Assembly: GCF_026212465.1 (NCBI RefSeq)
Contig: NC_080047.1
Location: 39,740,422 to 39,804,421 of the forward strand
Direction of reading: 5' to 3'
Source: Amaranthus tricolor
Taxonomy: Eukaryota > Streptophyta > Magnoliopsida > Caryophyllales > Amaranthaceae
DNA length: 64,000 nucleotides
In this document: in pieces, positions 47,701 through 59,387 of the stretch
How positions within the stretch are numbered: the stretch's first letter is position 1
Layout of the letters: every line of letters begins with the position of its first letter
Program-made: the position numbers and the translations under genes
Notes under the pieces: generated by a model
Database searches by the model: none
The model's input: the letters and a program-made list of their open reading frames with translations, nothing else
Told to the model about the DNA's origin: nothing

Positions 47701-48885
47701 TCATTAATATACTTAACAATATATTAAGAACAACCCACACAAGCTTTAAGAACAGCCTCTCAAAGCAAAAAATGGTGGTCTCTCACAAACTCTCTAATAC
47801 AAGGAAGAACTCTATTGGTTGTAAACCCTAGTTGCTTCTTGGTTGTAAACCCTAGTTGCTTCTAGTATATTAGACTCACTCACATGACCCAAATGATGCT
47901 CTAAGACTCCTTATATAGTCATAGAACATGTCAGAGAACTCTAGGATAAATGGCTAAAAGCCCACAAAATTTCCCGCATAAAATAGAGAACGCAAACTGG
48001 GCCTCGCTCGACTGAGCGCCAGCTGCTCGACCAGGCGAGCAGTGATCCAGAGGCTTCTGATCTTCTCTTCATGAGCTGCTCAACCGAGCCACTCTTGCTC
48101 GACCAGTCGAGCAATCTTCATAACCTCCTGATCTTCGGTCTTGCCTTCATTAAGACACTCCAAATCATCTTCATCTATCACTTCATTGAGTGACCCAAAA
48201 CATATGCTTCCAAACCCCTTTGCACACACATTATCATTCTCAAAGGTGCAAGCCAACGAGTATGCTACGAGGTACTCACCTCGATCAAAGTGAGATTTGA
48301 AACTTGACACAACATAATCCAACCCTAATAATTGTTTATCCTACCCTAATCATTATCATTACATCATCTATGACCAATTACCAAGCAGGGCCTCATGGAA
48401 TGCAAACAATGCATTGGAATTGCATATTATTCAATTAACTACCAAACAACAAACATTTAGTGGAACATCACATCATAGTAATTAGGTCCAAGTGTCCAAC
48501 TAAAACCAAATATAGTACTCCACAGTCCACAAAAAAGGGAATATGCCCAGCATCTAAAAGTAACAGAGTATGAGTAAAGGACAAAAAAAACAAACAATTA
48601 AAAGAAAATGGAAAATAGAAGAAAAGATGAACCTCCAAAGGCAATATAAGGAAGGCGATGTTGACCATAAACATAGACAGCATCAGAAACGACACCGTAA
48701 AGGGGTTTGGCAACCATTGGAAAATTAGCAGAATTTTGAAGAATTTGAAGAGTAGAAGGGTCAACATTAAGGCCATCTTTAAGGAAGAAATTAACAGCCA
48801 GCCATGGAAAACATCTGAATCCTTGTACCCAATATCCCATTCCTAGTATTCCCTTCTTGATTAATCCCCTTTCGGTTTCTCCCAT
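44738..48885 (-). CDS. Folate-biopterin transporter family protein
   Basis: Two exons, 48885-48633 and 45795-44738 (TGA), joined in phase 1 with a 2.8-kb intron; 436 residues, close to family length. Exon 1 gives MGETERGLIKKG, GMGYWVQGFRCFPWLAVNFF, and the conserved KPLYGVVSDAVYVYGQHRLPY. Splicing creates IAFGAILQALSWVAI. Exon 2 continues with a helix, the conserved SNLGASVAEVANDAIVAE, then VWMASSLGGVMGNLIGGVA, and several more membrane helices, ending IPDHIKPAVSKKKD. About 12 helices are expected of this MFS-type family. Arabidopsis FBT members transport folates and related pterins in plastids or other membranes; substrate and membrane here are not shown by the sequence. It most resembles the FBT7-like plant branch (uncertain). 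The intron contains several elements. Confidence 0.9.
46500..46592 (+). repeat. tRNA-like (SINE-type) repeat, third copy
   Basis: Has CATTTTTTCCATGTAAGGCC, TTGAGTTTGATTCTAACCC, then CCTACCTTGTAATTC, as in 15785-16042 (B-box-like GTTTGATTC). Lies in the transporter intron. Confidence 0.4.
46602..46906. mobile_element. 305-bp inverted-repeat element (MITE), family E copy 2
   Basis: Left ACTCGTTTGATTATTAATAC and right end (reverse complement CCCGTTTGGTAGTTGATATT) resemble the ends of 24773-25079. Internal words GAATGAATTTT, AACAAGCATGATCATCAA and AAGAGATTTTTCCACAG are shared too. Inserted in the transporter intron. Confidence 0.7.
47640..48345 (-). mobile_element. LTR-like remnant plus small ORF in transporter intron
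   Basis: On the minus strand: an 80-residue ORF at 48322-48080 (ending KIARLVEQEWLG), then GCTCGAC-rich words, a TATA-type box (CTATATAAGG, 47909-47918), and a 24-bp direct repeat TTGTAAACCCTAG-type (47815-47862). The layout fits an LTR with its adjoining internal end. The ORF is not recognised. No integrase or RT nearby, so it is a remnant at best. Confidence 0.4.
47815..47862. repeat. 24-bp tandem duplication
   Basis: TTGGTTGTAAACCCTAGTTG plus CTTC occurs twice back to back (47815-47838 and 47839-47862), identically. Confidence 0.85.
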
Positions 48886-49384
48886 TTTGTGCTTTGATTG
48901 AGTTGGGTAAATTCAGTTCGAATTTCATCAAATTCGCAGCATAATTCAGAATTAAATGGAAGAGAAAACTGCCGAGAAGATTGAATGTGATCGGAGATGT
49001 GATCAGAGTTAATTGTTGAGGAAATGTGTAGAAACAACAGAAGAGAAGAGAAGGTTCCTGAAGAATGAAGAACAAAAGCGGAATGGTGTACGAGGCGTAC
49101 GCTCCTACCTAATTTATGTTTGAACTACTCCGTATGTAAAATAGTTTTGTCCAAAGCATTTGGTGGAAAAAGTAAATAAAAAAAATCATCACAAGGTTTT
49201 CGAGGATGCATGAGGTGATTAATCGTATAGTTTTTTTTTTTCTTTTTAATGTATTAAAAAGGTTAATAAAAAAATATGTTAAATTTATTAATAAAATAAA
49301 TATATTCACTATAAATAAGACGTAAAATAAAAATTTTATATAGGACCCCTAAATTTTTTCAAGACGGCTCTAAAAATCATGTGT

Positions 49385-49992
49385 GCTAGTTGTTATTAAT
49401 CATTAAAACTTATTCATATATTAATCATTCAAACTTATTCATATATTGAGGCTAATGTTTAATAAAAATTATATTTTATCCGTTCTTTTTTGTTTGTCCA
49501 TTTTACCTTGTACTTATATTTTTTAGCAAATTTTAAGTCTTAGTATCTCTAAGTACGCATCATTAAAAATTATAAGAATTATATATTAAAAAAATTTACA
49601 TCAAGAAAAATCTAATAAGATTTCAAATGAATATATTTTATCTTCAATATATACTTCAAAAATCTAATTTAAATTTCTCTCTTAAAGTGGACAAATAAAA
49701 AAGAACGAATGGAGTAATAAAATGAGATATTGTTTAAATCGTCTAATTGCATACTAACTATAATACAACTATTGATATTATTTATTTTGTTCAAACTTAT
49801 TTCATATATTTCGGCTGATGTGTAAGAAAAATTATAGTCAAGTAAGATATTGTTTGAATCGTCTAATTACATATTTTTATTATATTGATTTCGTATAATT
49901 TAATGTAGGCATAATTCATTGTATATGATTAAAAAAACGTGTTAAATTGGGTTAAAAGTCAAATATAACACTAATAATAAATTATAGGAAGT
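49385..49992. repeat. Dispersed repeat family G, two adjacent copies (3 and 4)
   Basis: Copy 3 (49385-49483 and 49717-49775) is split by a small element; copy 4 (49776-49992) has TGTGTAAGAAAAATTATAGT, CAAGTAAGATATTGTTTGAA, CGTCTAATTACATATTTTT, AAAAACGTGTTAAATTGG. Both follow the order seen at 26600 and 29125. Confidence 0.55.
49484..49716. mobile_element. Stowaway-like MITE nested in family G repeat
   Basis: Left end TTTATCCGTTCTTTTTTGTT TGTCCA and right end read in reverse (CATTCGTTCTTTTTTATTTG TCCA) form terminal inverted repeats of about 25 bp, flanked by TA. It sits between AAAAATTATA and AATGAGATATTGTTTAAATC, which are contiguous in copy 4 apart from a few bases. No protein encoded. Confidence 0.6.
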
Positions 49993-50762
49993 AGTAGTAC
50001 TCCTTTGTCACAAGTACAATACTTGTGAAAGCTAAGAAGAGGGAGATTAGTTGGTTATGGGGAAGATGGAGAAATATGTAGATAAGATGAAAATATAAGC
50101 TATATATATAGATGATAATTAAAGAAAGATTGTGGATTATGGCCAAAAATACAAATGTTGCAGTTAATAAGACAAACTAAAATGAAAAAATATAGTAAAA
50201 ATCATAGGATAAAAAGAGTGGTAGTAGTTTTTATCGGTCGGTAGTTATGGATAGTTGTAACTATACAATTGTTGTTTTAGATATTTCAATGTCTAATTAG
50301 TCCTGCAAATTACAACTATTTGGTAAAAATAGCGATTATAATAGCTAATGGTGCATAATTTGTTAAGAAAATTGTAAAAAAATCTTAAATCATTACTTTT
50401 GATTTTGGACGCTTCAAGCTAAGTTATTCTGAAAACAGCTATTATGACCACTAAACACTACTTAAACGGCTACTTTATCAAATAATTACATTCTTCTAAA
50501 GTGGGATTTTCACTTTATTAAACCCATTAATAAAAAAAACCTTATTGCGACAATCTTTTTGAGCTTTATGCTGTGCTTTTTACCCAAACACATCTAATAT
50601 GAGCAAATAATGTTTATTTTCTTCTTCCATTATAAAATGGACTACATGAATCTTGAAGAATCGCAATTATTAGTCTCCAAGAGCCGCAATACATAGTCCT
50701 CCTTTTCTAAAAGAAAATAAGTATTATATACAACATATAGTCTCCTTTAATTTTTTTTAAAT

Positions 50763-50831
50763 GATAATAATAATAATATTACTACTACTCATAATAATAA
50801 TAATAATAATAATTATTATTATTATTATTAT
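50763..50831. repeat. (AAT)n / (ATT)n microsatellite, self-complementary
   Basis: Runs of AAT units followed by ATT units, so the two arms are inverted and could pair. Confidence 0.8.
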
Positions 50832-51660
50832 ACATGAAATTACAATAATCTATCATAGTCATCAACGTAAATCGATCAAAGCAGCCCAATCATCATCAAA
50901 TAATCTGTAGCAAGAACAAATATAAATTAAAATTCATAATAATAATAATATATAGTAGTAATATTACAATTAATATATAATAAATAAATTATATTTTCAC
51001 AAAATTAAATTATATTACAATACATAATACAAACAATATAGATATAATGTACAAAATACAAACTAGTTATTGTCATGTGCAGTTATAGAAAAAAAATCGT
51101 ATTATCTTATCTTTTATATTTTGGATTTGACTATTAGTACGGTGAAAGGACATTCTCCTACGAATGTATTTAAAACCTAATATAATATAAAAAATATAAA
51201 TTAGATTTCCATAATAAGATTACATACTAAATATAAAATAGAAGAATTAGATGATATACCTTTTAAACATCATCATCGCGATTTTTCATGATAGCATAGC
51301 ATATATCGTACATAATTTTATAACGTAATAGCCTCAATCAAGACAATTTTCTTGTCGTGCGCACTACATAGGCAAAATCACTTGGTATGCCTGTTTGAAG
51401 TATAAAAAGCTCTTAAACAGGCTACTTAACACGTAATTTCATATATATGTATATTTTTTTAAGCATAATCATTTCGAAACTATAACCATTACTATTTGGT
51501 ATTGCATATCAAGTTTCATATCAAACAAATCAAGACTAACTTAGTTTTACAAGTTATTGACTCGAAAACTTCTTAAAACGACTACTTAACATGTAATATT
51601 TTTCCAAATATAACCATTTTCAAACTACAATACATATTGAGTATGCTGAGAGAAGGGGGA

Positions 51661-52058
51661 ATTTTTGAAATGGATAAGCGATCTTATAAAAAAGAAAAAG
51701 CACAAAATAAGTCAACAATCAACTTATTTCAGAAAATAAGTGTCTAATTTCCAAACCTGAAGTTTGGTTCTGTTCGCAGGTGCTTAATTTTTTAAAAAAG
51801 TAAAGAAGTTGTTCGTAGTTAGTAACTGCTAACAGGCTTGTTGACTTTTTTGACCGTATTCGCAGTTACTAACTGCGAACACCATCAAGCATAATGGACA
51901 TGTTAGTGACTGGGAACGATGTCAAAAAGGTCAACAGTAACTGCGAACAGCATTAAATCTCAGGTTTGAAAACTAGACGCTAATTTTTTGAAATAAATTA
52001 ATTGTTGACTTATTTCGTGCTTTTTTTTATAAATTAGCTTATCCATTTCATAATTTCG
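51661..52058. mobile_element. About 400-bp near-perfect foldback element, family C
   Basis: Left arm TGAAATGGATAAGCGATCTT, AAAAGCACAAAATAAGTCAA, ACTTATTTCAGAAAATAAGT, CCAAACCTGAAGTTT is mirrored by the right arm (reverse complement TGAAATGGATAAGCTAATTT, AAAAGCACGAAATAAGTCAA, AATTTATTTCAAAAAATTAG, TCAAACCTGAGATTT), about 105 bp each. The centre is also partly inverted (TGTTGACTTTTTTGACC and GTCAAAAAGGTCAACA; ACTGCGAACA words). No coding capacity. Transcription through it would give a long hairpin RNA. Confidence 0.75.
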
Positions 52059-52289
52059 AAAAATAGGTGAAAAAGTTAAACTCATGACCTGTTCACTATT
52101 GACTTTAAGACCCAATCCTCTAATTTTCTACAAAATATATACTATTTTGTAAATTTGCAATAAGGCGAGTCTTATTTCTTAGTATTTTTTTTTTATAAAA
52201 CCTCAAAATTAAATGAAAACCAAAGAAATGTTATGTAAATGACTAAATTGTTAGTGATTTTCCTTGGTTCGTGAATCGTGAATAGAAAT

Positions 52290-52366
52290 TAGATGCGAAG
52301 TTGCCTACGCCTCCCGTGCTCTCCATAACTGAAAAACTACAACCCGCCATTGCAGAGCCTGTAACT
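52290..52366 (+). other. Possible noncoding first exon of NFU gene
   Basis: Ends at a good donor (CT|GTAAGT, 52367). No ATG-led frame runs through it. The next exon with a matching acceptor (TCTCAG at 54041-54046) starts at 54047 and leads into the NFU coding start, so this may be the 5'-UTR exon with an intron of about 1.7 kb. The exon start is not known. Confidence 0.35.
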
Positions 52367-54128
52367 GTAAGTCTGTAACCCTATATTTACTTCCCTTCCT
52401 TCTCAATTTCATGATTTTCAATATTTTAGGGTTTTAATTTGATTGTGAATTGTTTGTTTTGATTTCTCTGACCTTGTAAATGTTTTATGTTGCCATATTT
52501 TGCATTCGTTTCATCCAATTCAATCTAATTGTTTTTTCAATGTGAAAACCACTTGGTATTAATGAACTCTCGCGATATGCTTTACTTTGTAGTCTCCAAT
52601 TTCATTCTTTCTTATAATCACTATTCAAGTTTAGGGGTTTGAGCTTGTTCTTAACAAAATATTTATTGTTGTTTACAAATTCTGTGCTGTTTTTTCATCT
52701 TTGCATTCAATACTTATATTGAATTGAACTCACTTTAACTAATTATTATTGTTTTAAGGTAAATTGAATTGGGTGTAATGTCCTAAATATCTAAATCAAT
52801 CTTTAATATGTTCATTTCCTCGCTTATAGAGTTAAGGTTAGTACTTTTAGGGGGTTTCCCGATTTTCTTTACAAAGGGTTTGAAGTTTCAAACTAATGTC
52901 AGAGTAAGGATAAAGGAGAACGTTTAATTATATCCAATGGGAGGAGTTTAATAAAACCAAATTTTAAAGAAGTAGGAGCAAACATAAGAAACTTTTTTAA
53001 GGTTTATTTAATCACATATCATAACTAATAGGATACATGTGATTCAATTTTTCGATTGGTGTGTTGTTTATCAATGCTTCTATGTTTACCTTTTTGCATT
53101 CACCACAACTGAATTGCATGTAATTGAATTTATTTCAGTTTTTTTAAAGTGCAAACCATTTGCAAACAGCGACCTCTTTCACGATTTACTCTATATTTCT
53201 ATTGTGTTCTCATTTTTGCTTAAGGCCACGATTCAAATTAGGGGATTAAGCATGCTTCTAGTGTTATTTGCTTTTGCTTGATAATTAATTGTGTGTTTGT
53301 AATGATATTTGTGATTTTTTTTTTTTCCCTCTCCCTTTCCATTTCTCCTTTGGTATAAAATATAGATGAAGTCTGAAGCAGCTCTATTGGATAAGTTTTT
53401 CGATTCTTGCCGTGACTAATGTTTGAGGCATTTTTGATTCAATCTATGAATTGGTTATAGGAAAATTCTATTCCATACTTTTACCATTAGAACTAAAGTA
53501 ACTACACGATTATATTGGTCATTTGCTGAATTTGATATTATATTGGACATTTGGACTGCGAGTATATTGGTTATTCTTAAATTTCAGTTTTTATTGAATT
53601 TTTTGATTGGTCATTGGTGACTTGTGAATCCAATTAGTAATATTGTGACCGTGTGAATTGAGTGTACATGTTGTAATGGGTGAATTTGAGATCGCGTAAG
53701 GCATTTAGAGTGTTGGTGACTTGTGAATTTACTGCGTGGCGTACTGTGGCAGAGTGATGTTTTTTAAAGTAGTTTATAATGTTGGTTCTTCTTCCCCCAT
53801 ATTGCTTTATTCTTCTTTTGTTGTCTCCATGTTTTCCTTTATTTTGATTAAACCAAACACTCCTATTTTTTTGTAGATTGTATAAATGAATTTAAATGAT
53901 TAATTTGATTAGTTAGGACTATCTATTTGGTTGATCCATCTGATCCATCTTCAAGAGATGATAAATTGAACCATATTCAAGAGTTCATGTATTTGAATGG
54001 TTGGACTGATCTCACATCTGAGTATGCTCTGTAATTTATCTCTCAGGTTCTTAAACACGCAAGATATAAAAATCCAAGAAGTCGATAATACCTCATCTGT
54101 TACTGAGGTGTTGCCAAACAAGTACCAG

Positions 54129-57100
54129 ATGATGTTGAGCCAATCATGTTGTTACAGGGTTCAGCAAACCCTTGAAACCTCTTGTTCTCGCCCTACTTGC
54201 CTTTACCTTCATTCCAAGGTTCCTCTCCATCTCTCTTTGATTCGTATGTGATCTCACTGGTCAACTTCATTTGTATTCTGACAGAGCTTATTGTATTATT
54301 ACAGAATTCATACATATTTGGCTCCCGGCATTGGAGTTTTATTCATGTGCATCATCGCCCTTTTCATTCTGGTTACTTACGATCACTATCTTCACATAGA
54401 GCAGGAGGTGAGTCTTTCTAGATTTGTTGCTATTTTTGTGGTTTTATGAAAGTATTGGTGGTTGTTTGTCGGTAATGTATGTGAAAACGATAAGAAATTT
54501 ATAGATGATTGTGGCTAAAGCAATGTAGTTTAGTGTGGCAACATGCTACCTTCTAGGAACAAATACCACAAAATATATGAAATAAATAATCTAAAAATTC
54601 TGGAGGAATTTTGTGATTTTGCCAAGACTTAATGCAGGAGTATTAAATGCTTCTCATGTTGTATTAGCAAGTTTATTTTCCTATTGCTAAGATAATTGAA
54701 GGTTCCTCTCAGCATGAATCTCAGATATTGCAGCATTTTGGCTTGTGTTTTGGAAACTTTGCACTCTTTAGCATTCTCTGGATCATTTTATTTAGAAATA
54801 TTCCACTTGGTAGTAAGATAATGCCGATCGAGTTATCATTACCCTTTAACTTAGTTTAAACGCTCGTGACTTCAACTCTTGTCTTCATCATTCTAACTTA
54901 ACATTTACTCACACTACGGTTTCATCTATCAAAACAATATTGCCGACAAACAACATGCATCAAGGCACATCTCCTTGGATCGATTGAGTAATCTCATTTT
55001 GGATCACTGCTAAAAGGGACATAGGGTCGAACCACGATGAAGGTCAATTGTGATTGAAAAAACCTATGTTGCCTCTCCACATATCTTGACATTTGTCTTC
55101 ACTTCTTGATGCATATTTTACACTATTAATATTTTTCTTGGGATATCATTTTTTGTCATTACCTAACAGTGTTCTTTTTTTATTTGTCTTGTGCCTTCGT
55201 AAAATCTAATAGCTCTATAATAGTCCATTGGATGAATTGCTCCCAATGTAGATCTCCTGAGATTAAATCTAATGGGTTCTATTATATGTTTCTAGTTAGT
55301 ACATCACCTTATACATAGTCATATCACTTTTCATAATTTCATAGTATGACCCATGAGTTTTATCCCTCGATAGTTAGAGTAATCTTGGACATCTCATTTG
55401 TTTTTGTAGTGGGTATCAAAGTACTCTATTTTGTAGGCATCTTGTACAGTTAGCCAAATTACTCCAATCAATCCTAGGCATCTCCATACCGCAATAGGTA
55501 TACCATCTGGTTCCACACTTTTTTAGTTTCATTTTCTTTAAAACGCTCTAATATCAGATTTCTTGATTCTTTTTTATAAATTCTCTATTTTCTTCCTCAG
55601 AAGGGATGATTATTTACTTATGACTTTACCAACATTTCCTTATTCATTATTAAATAACACATCAAAATACTTTCTCTATCAATCATTGATTTACTAGTAG
55701 TGATACTACTATTGCTCCTTACAAAATTGAAACATAGAAGCGCAAAACGTAGAACGTCCTATCGATTTCCGTTGTGAACCGATACTAGAACGCAACCAGA
55801 AATGCCGGCGGTGGCGTTCCGGTTTGCCTAGGATAGAAACAGATTGAAGGTGGAAGAAAAAGAACTAAACTTACATGGCTAGGGCGTTAGGAATATCTAA
55901 AGGTTGAAGAAAATGTAATAAAGAAGACGTGTAAATAAGATTTCCTTCCTTGAAGACTTGCAAACTTCGTTGGAGAAAGAATAATGGAATGCATAAGTAT
56001 GAGATAAGTTAAAAAAAAGTTGTATGACTGTAATGCTTTTTAGGTTAAAATTAACTTAACCCTAAATCCAATTGGCAAAACTATCCTTATTTTACTCTTT
56101 CAACTTACTCCTATATTTTCTTTATTTTTAGGAATTATTTTTCTTTGTTGTCTTTTCTACTCAACTGAAGTATTTTATCATGCCCTCAGGCCACAGTTAT
56201 CTCTATTTTTACTTTTCCAACTTAATTTAATTTTCATATCAATTTGTTTGAATGAAAATTTTTTTATCTTTTTAATTTACTTAATAATGATTACTTTACA
56301 TTTTTACTAGTGTATTACTTCTATAATTAGTATTCATTTATACAAATCAATTTTGTTTCCTACATTTTCGAAACTCTAAACTAACGTTTCTCGTTTTCTT
56401 TTCCATTTCTCGTATAGTCGTATTGAATCGAATTTTGTTACCTGTGTAATCCAGTCTCATAATTGGACAATCTTATCTTAATTTATCTAGTTATGTGTTC
56501 TTTCATGATGAAGTTCTTGTCCGATGACTGACTTATGATACTCTTTGTTTCAGTGGTTAAAGCAGTTACCACTCCTAACTCTGCTCTGGAACTTCCCCTA
56601 ACTGAAGAAAATGTTGAAAGTGTACTAGATGAAGTGCGACCTTATCTAATGGCTGATGGCGGTAACGTTGCCATACATGAAATTGATGGTAATGTTGTTC
56701 GATTGAAGTTACAAGGAGCATGTGGTTCCTGTCCAAGTTCGGTAACAACCATGAAACTGGGTATTGAGCGCCGCCTTATGGAAAAGATTCCCGAGATAGT
56801 TGCCGTGGAAGCAGTGCCTGATGAAGAAACTGGCCTTGAGCTAAATGAAGAACATATAGAGAAGGTATGTTTGTTGTTGCAAGCTGGTTTTTCTTTCTTT
56901 ATATTTCTATCATCTAATTGAATTGATGCAACTACGATCATGGTCCAAGTTCCTTGCACTAAAACTGAAGGGTAAAGGGGATTCTATTTTATGGTGTTTG
57001 CATCACAAATTGACAATTGAATGAGGGTTTTGTGTAGAGATGAAAGACTATGAATAACTTTGGCAATAAGCATTTTGGATTGATTAGTGTGATGACAATT

Positions 57101-58380
57101 TGCGGTAACAAACAAGAAAAAGGAAAATGTACTTTTGAATTCGATGGAGTTGGAACGATCCTATTGTGCTTTTTTCTTTGACCTTCAGCGTTAACAAGAA
57201 CTCTTGTAGGATACAATATGGACTTAAATGGTTAATTTCTGTCTGACATTTGAATTTTGACCTGGATCAATTAACTAGAAGTAGATGATAGCAGTTAAAG
57301 CTTCTATGTATATAATATAGGACTCAAGTGAATTTTTCAAAGATCTTTTTGAACTTTATATCAACCATATTGTTGCAACTTGTATCTTGGGCATGTCTGA
57401 TTTTTAAGGTTGCAGACTCCTATCGTTTCATTGGAATATCTTTTTTTACTCCATTCAGAGTCTCTCAAATGACTATGATGTAACTATATTACTTTGTGCT
57501 TTTTTGTTTCTAAGCTGGAGCTGGCACATTGGCAATACTCTGGCTCTCTTCAACTAGTATATTATTTCGTATTCACAATTTGTCCACCATGTTTGATATT
57601 CTTTTGTAGATGTTCATTGGTCATATGGTGCTTTTATCCCCTGTAGTGATGTAAGGAACTTGTTCTTGTACTCGGACTTTTCTATTTAAGACGATGCATG
57701 GGTTGTCGAGTGAAAGAAAAGAGGGGAGGGGGAATGGGATTGTTCACTGTTGTGGGCAATTTGACGCCTTCATTACTCGAGGAGTCGAGAGATGATGAGC
57801 TGGAATTCACTTTGATTCAACCGTAATGAAGCTCTGTTTTCCTAAGCCTTTGACGAGAAAACTTTGTCAACCATGAATAAGTTCACTCTTAGATAAGATT
57901 TTATCGTGCTAATGCTGAAGGCTTGTTATTGTGTACTTGTCATGGACTCATGGTAAACATCAGTATCACTACAATTTCGAGATTACGAGGGATTGATGTT
58001 AGTTGTCATGGGAAAGTATGCATAGAAGTGTTAGAAAATCATCTGTTTATCACTTAATTTCTTATCTTTTTTGATATGGGTATAGTCTACCTAATCATAG
58101 CTTCTATGAGTGGAATATATCGGATGTGATGCTGAATGATGACGATGATCTATTTATCACTTAAGACGCACATTGATAAATATTACAGGTACTCGAAGAA
58201 ATAAGGCCCTACCTTGTAGGAGCCGCTGGCGGAACTTTAGAGCTCGTTGGTATCGAAGATCCAATTGTAAAGGTAAAAATCACAGGTCCAGCTGCTGGAG
58301 TAATGACTGTTCGGGTAGCTGTAACACAGAAGTTACGCGAAAAGATCCCTGCGATTGCAGCTGTTCAACTTTTGTCTTAA
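54129..58380 (+). CDS. NFU2/3-like: NifU-like iron-sulfur scaffold protein, chloroplast NFU2/NFU3 type
   Basis: Four coding exons: 54129-54218, 54305-54407, 56554-56864, 58189-58380 (TAA); 231 residues, like Arabidopsis NFU2/NFU3. The N-terminal 65 residues ([15 protein letters not shown]...) are Ser/Arg-rich and suit a chloroplast transit peptide. The NFU domain ([26 protein letters not shown]...) carries the cluster-binding CGSC (C121, C124), followed by a second, degenerate NFU repeat ([18 protein letters not shown]...) whose GPAAGVMT replaces the cysteine motif. Such proteins build and deliver 4Fe-4S clusters in plastids, notably for photosystem I. The transit peptide is split by an 86-bp intron. 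The start ATG is the first of the pair at 54129 and 54132; either is possible. Between the second and third coding exons are 2.1 kb with antisense LINE debris. Confidence 0.93.
55080..55720 (-). mobile_element. LINE reverse transcriptase fragment (antisense) in NFU intron
   Basis: On the minus strand the region near 55330-55440 encodes pieces resembling plant LINE text of the NKGD-type, then [15 protein letters not shown] (here [14 protein letters not shown] then WVILWNYEK across frames), with many stops. It is highly decayed. Orientation is as for the LINE piece at 1860. Limits are uncertain. Confidence 0.5.
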
Positions 58381-58810
58381 TGTCTTATTTGTTTATTACC
58401 AGAGACTCCAGAATAGTTTTGTACCCAAGTCTTGAAGGACATACTTAATTGTACAGGGTATTTCCAAGTGGTTGATCTTTTTACTTGATCTACTGTGTAA
58501 CATATTTCATTCTTGCAAGTTATACAAATTACAGTACCCAATATAAAAATTCTTATGTTGCTGTAATGCTGTGGTTTTAAGTTTACTAAGCCGAACTGTT
58601 TTGATCCGATTTGATAGTTAACCGAGCCAAATCAAAGCCGAACTTGATGCAACTTTGTATCGACTCTATATACACCTAAACAAGATATAACTTTGGTTTA
58701 ATTAGATTCAATCCTCGAGTTGGTAAAGAACTTGTCTAAACGACAAATTGTTTAACATCGACTTGCATTTGACCTAAGTGGAGTCTTGAGGTACGGCAAA
58801 ACCTAACTCT

Positions 58811-58870
58811 AGTCTTGTATGATGTTGGCTCGTGACCACTCTAAGTCTTGTATGATGTTGGCTCGTGACC
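58811..58870. repeat. Two-copy tandem repeat, period 33 bp
   Basis: AGTCTTGTATGATGTTGGCT followed by CGTGACC occurs at 58811-58837 and again, identical, at 58844-58870. Confidence 0.8.
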
Positions 58871-59170
58871 TAAGCATGCTCGACTATTATAGACTTGAGA
58901 TTATAGAGGAAATGTGGATAATATATAGGATTACATATGATATGGTATTGACAGACTCGTCTTTAACCTCATAGATGTTTGATAAAACCTAACTCATATG
59001 ACTTGAAATTTGATTTGACTAAGAATTTTAATCATTCTCACTTGCAAGTGATAGGATATGAACTTGATACAAATTGGACATTATCGGATTCAAACTTAAC
59101 TCGAACTTTAATATAATCTAAACTCTAAAGTATATCTTATTTAGAATTAGACATTATAAAAATTAGAATA

Positions 59171-59387
59171 ATTTGCGAATTATATCCTTAAAGTTTGGTT
59201 GTTTTGCGAATTACAGTCACTAAAGTGTCAAAATTTACAGATTCAGGCCAAAAACACAGAAACTTCAACCACTTAAACTAAAATTCCGACCTCGAAATTT
59301 TGTGTTTTGGCATAAACCTACAAACTTTGGTACTTTGGTGATTGTAATTCGCAAAATTGCTAAACTTCAAAGTTGTAATTCGCAAAT
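59171..59387. mobile_element. 217-bp hairpin element (MITE), family D
   Basis: Starts ATTTGCGAATTA and ends TAATTCGCAAAT (a perfect 12-bp inverted terminus). The arms of about 85 bp pair with mismatches: the left TTTGGTTGTTTTGCGAATTA, CAGTCACTAAAGTG mirrors the right CTTTGGTGATTGTAATTCGC, AAAATTGCTAAACTT. No coding. A single-arm fragment lies at 14845-14922. Confidence 0.75.

Larger units (their letters stand above)
48886..52290. other. AT-rich intergenic region between transporter and NFU gene
   Basis: 3.4 kb with 5' flanking sequence of the minus-strand transporter gene at its left, family G repeats with a nested Stowaway-like element, an (AAT)n microsatellite and a foldback element. No supported gene or RNA. 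Confidence 0.6.

Noticed and set aside
48080..48322. 80-codon minus-strand ORF as an independent gene
   Set aside because: It ends in the LTR-like remnant in the transporter intron; kept only as part of that element.
53039..53281. 80-codon ORF between the putative NFU UTR exon and the first coding exon
   Set aside because: Low-complexity AT-rich hydrophobic translation with no splice context; likely chance.
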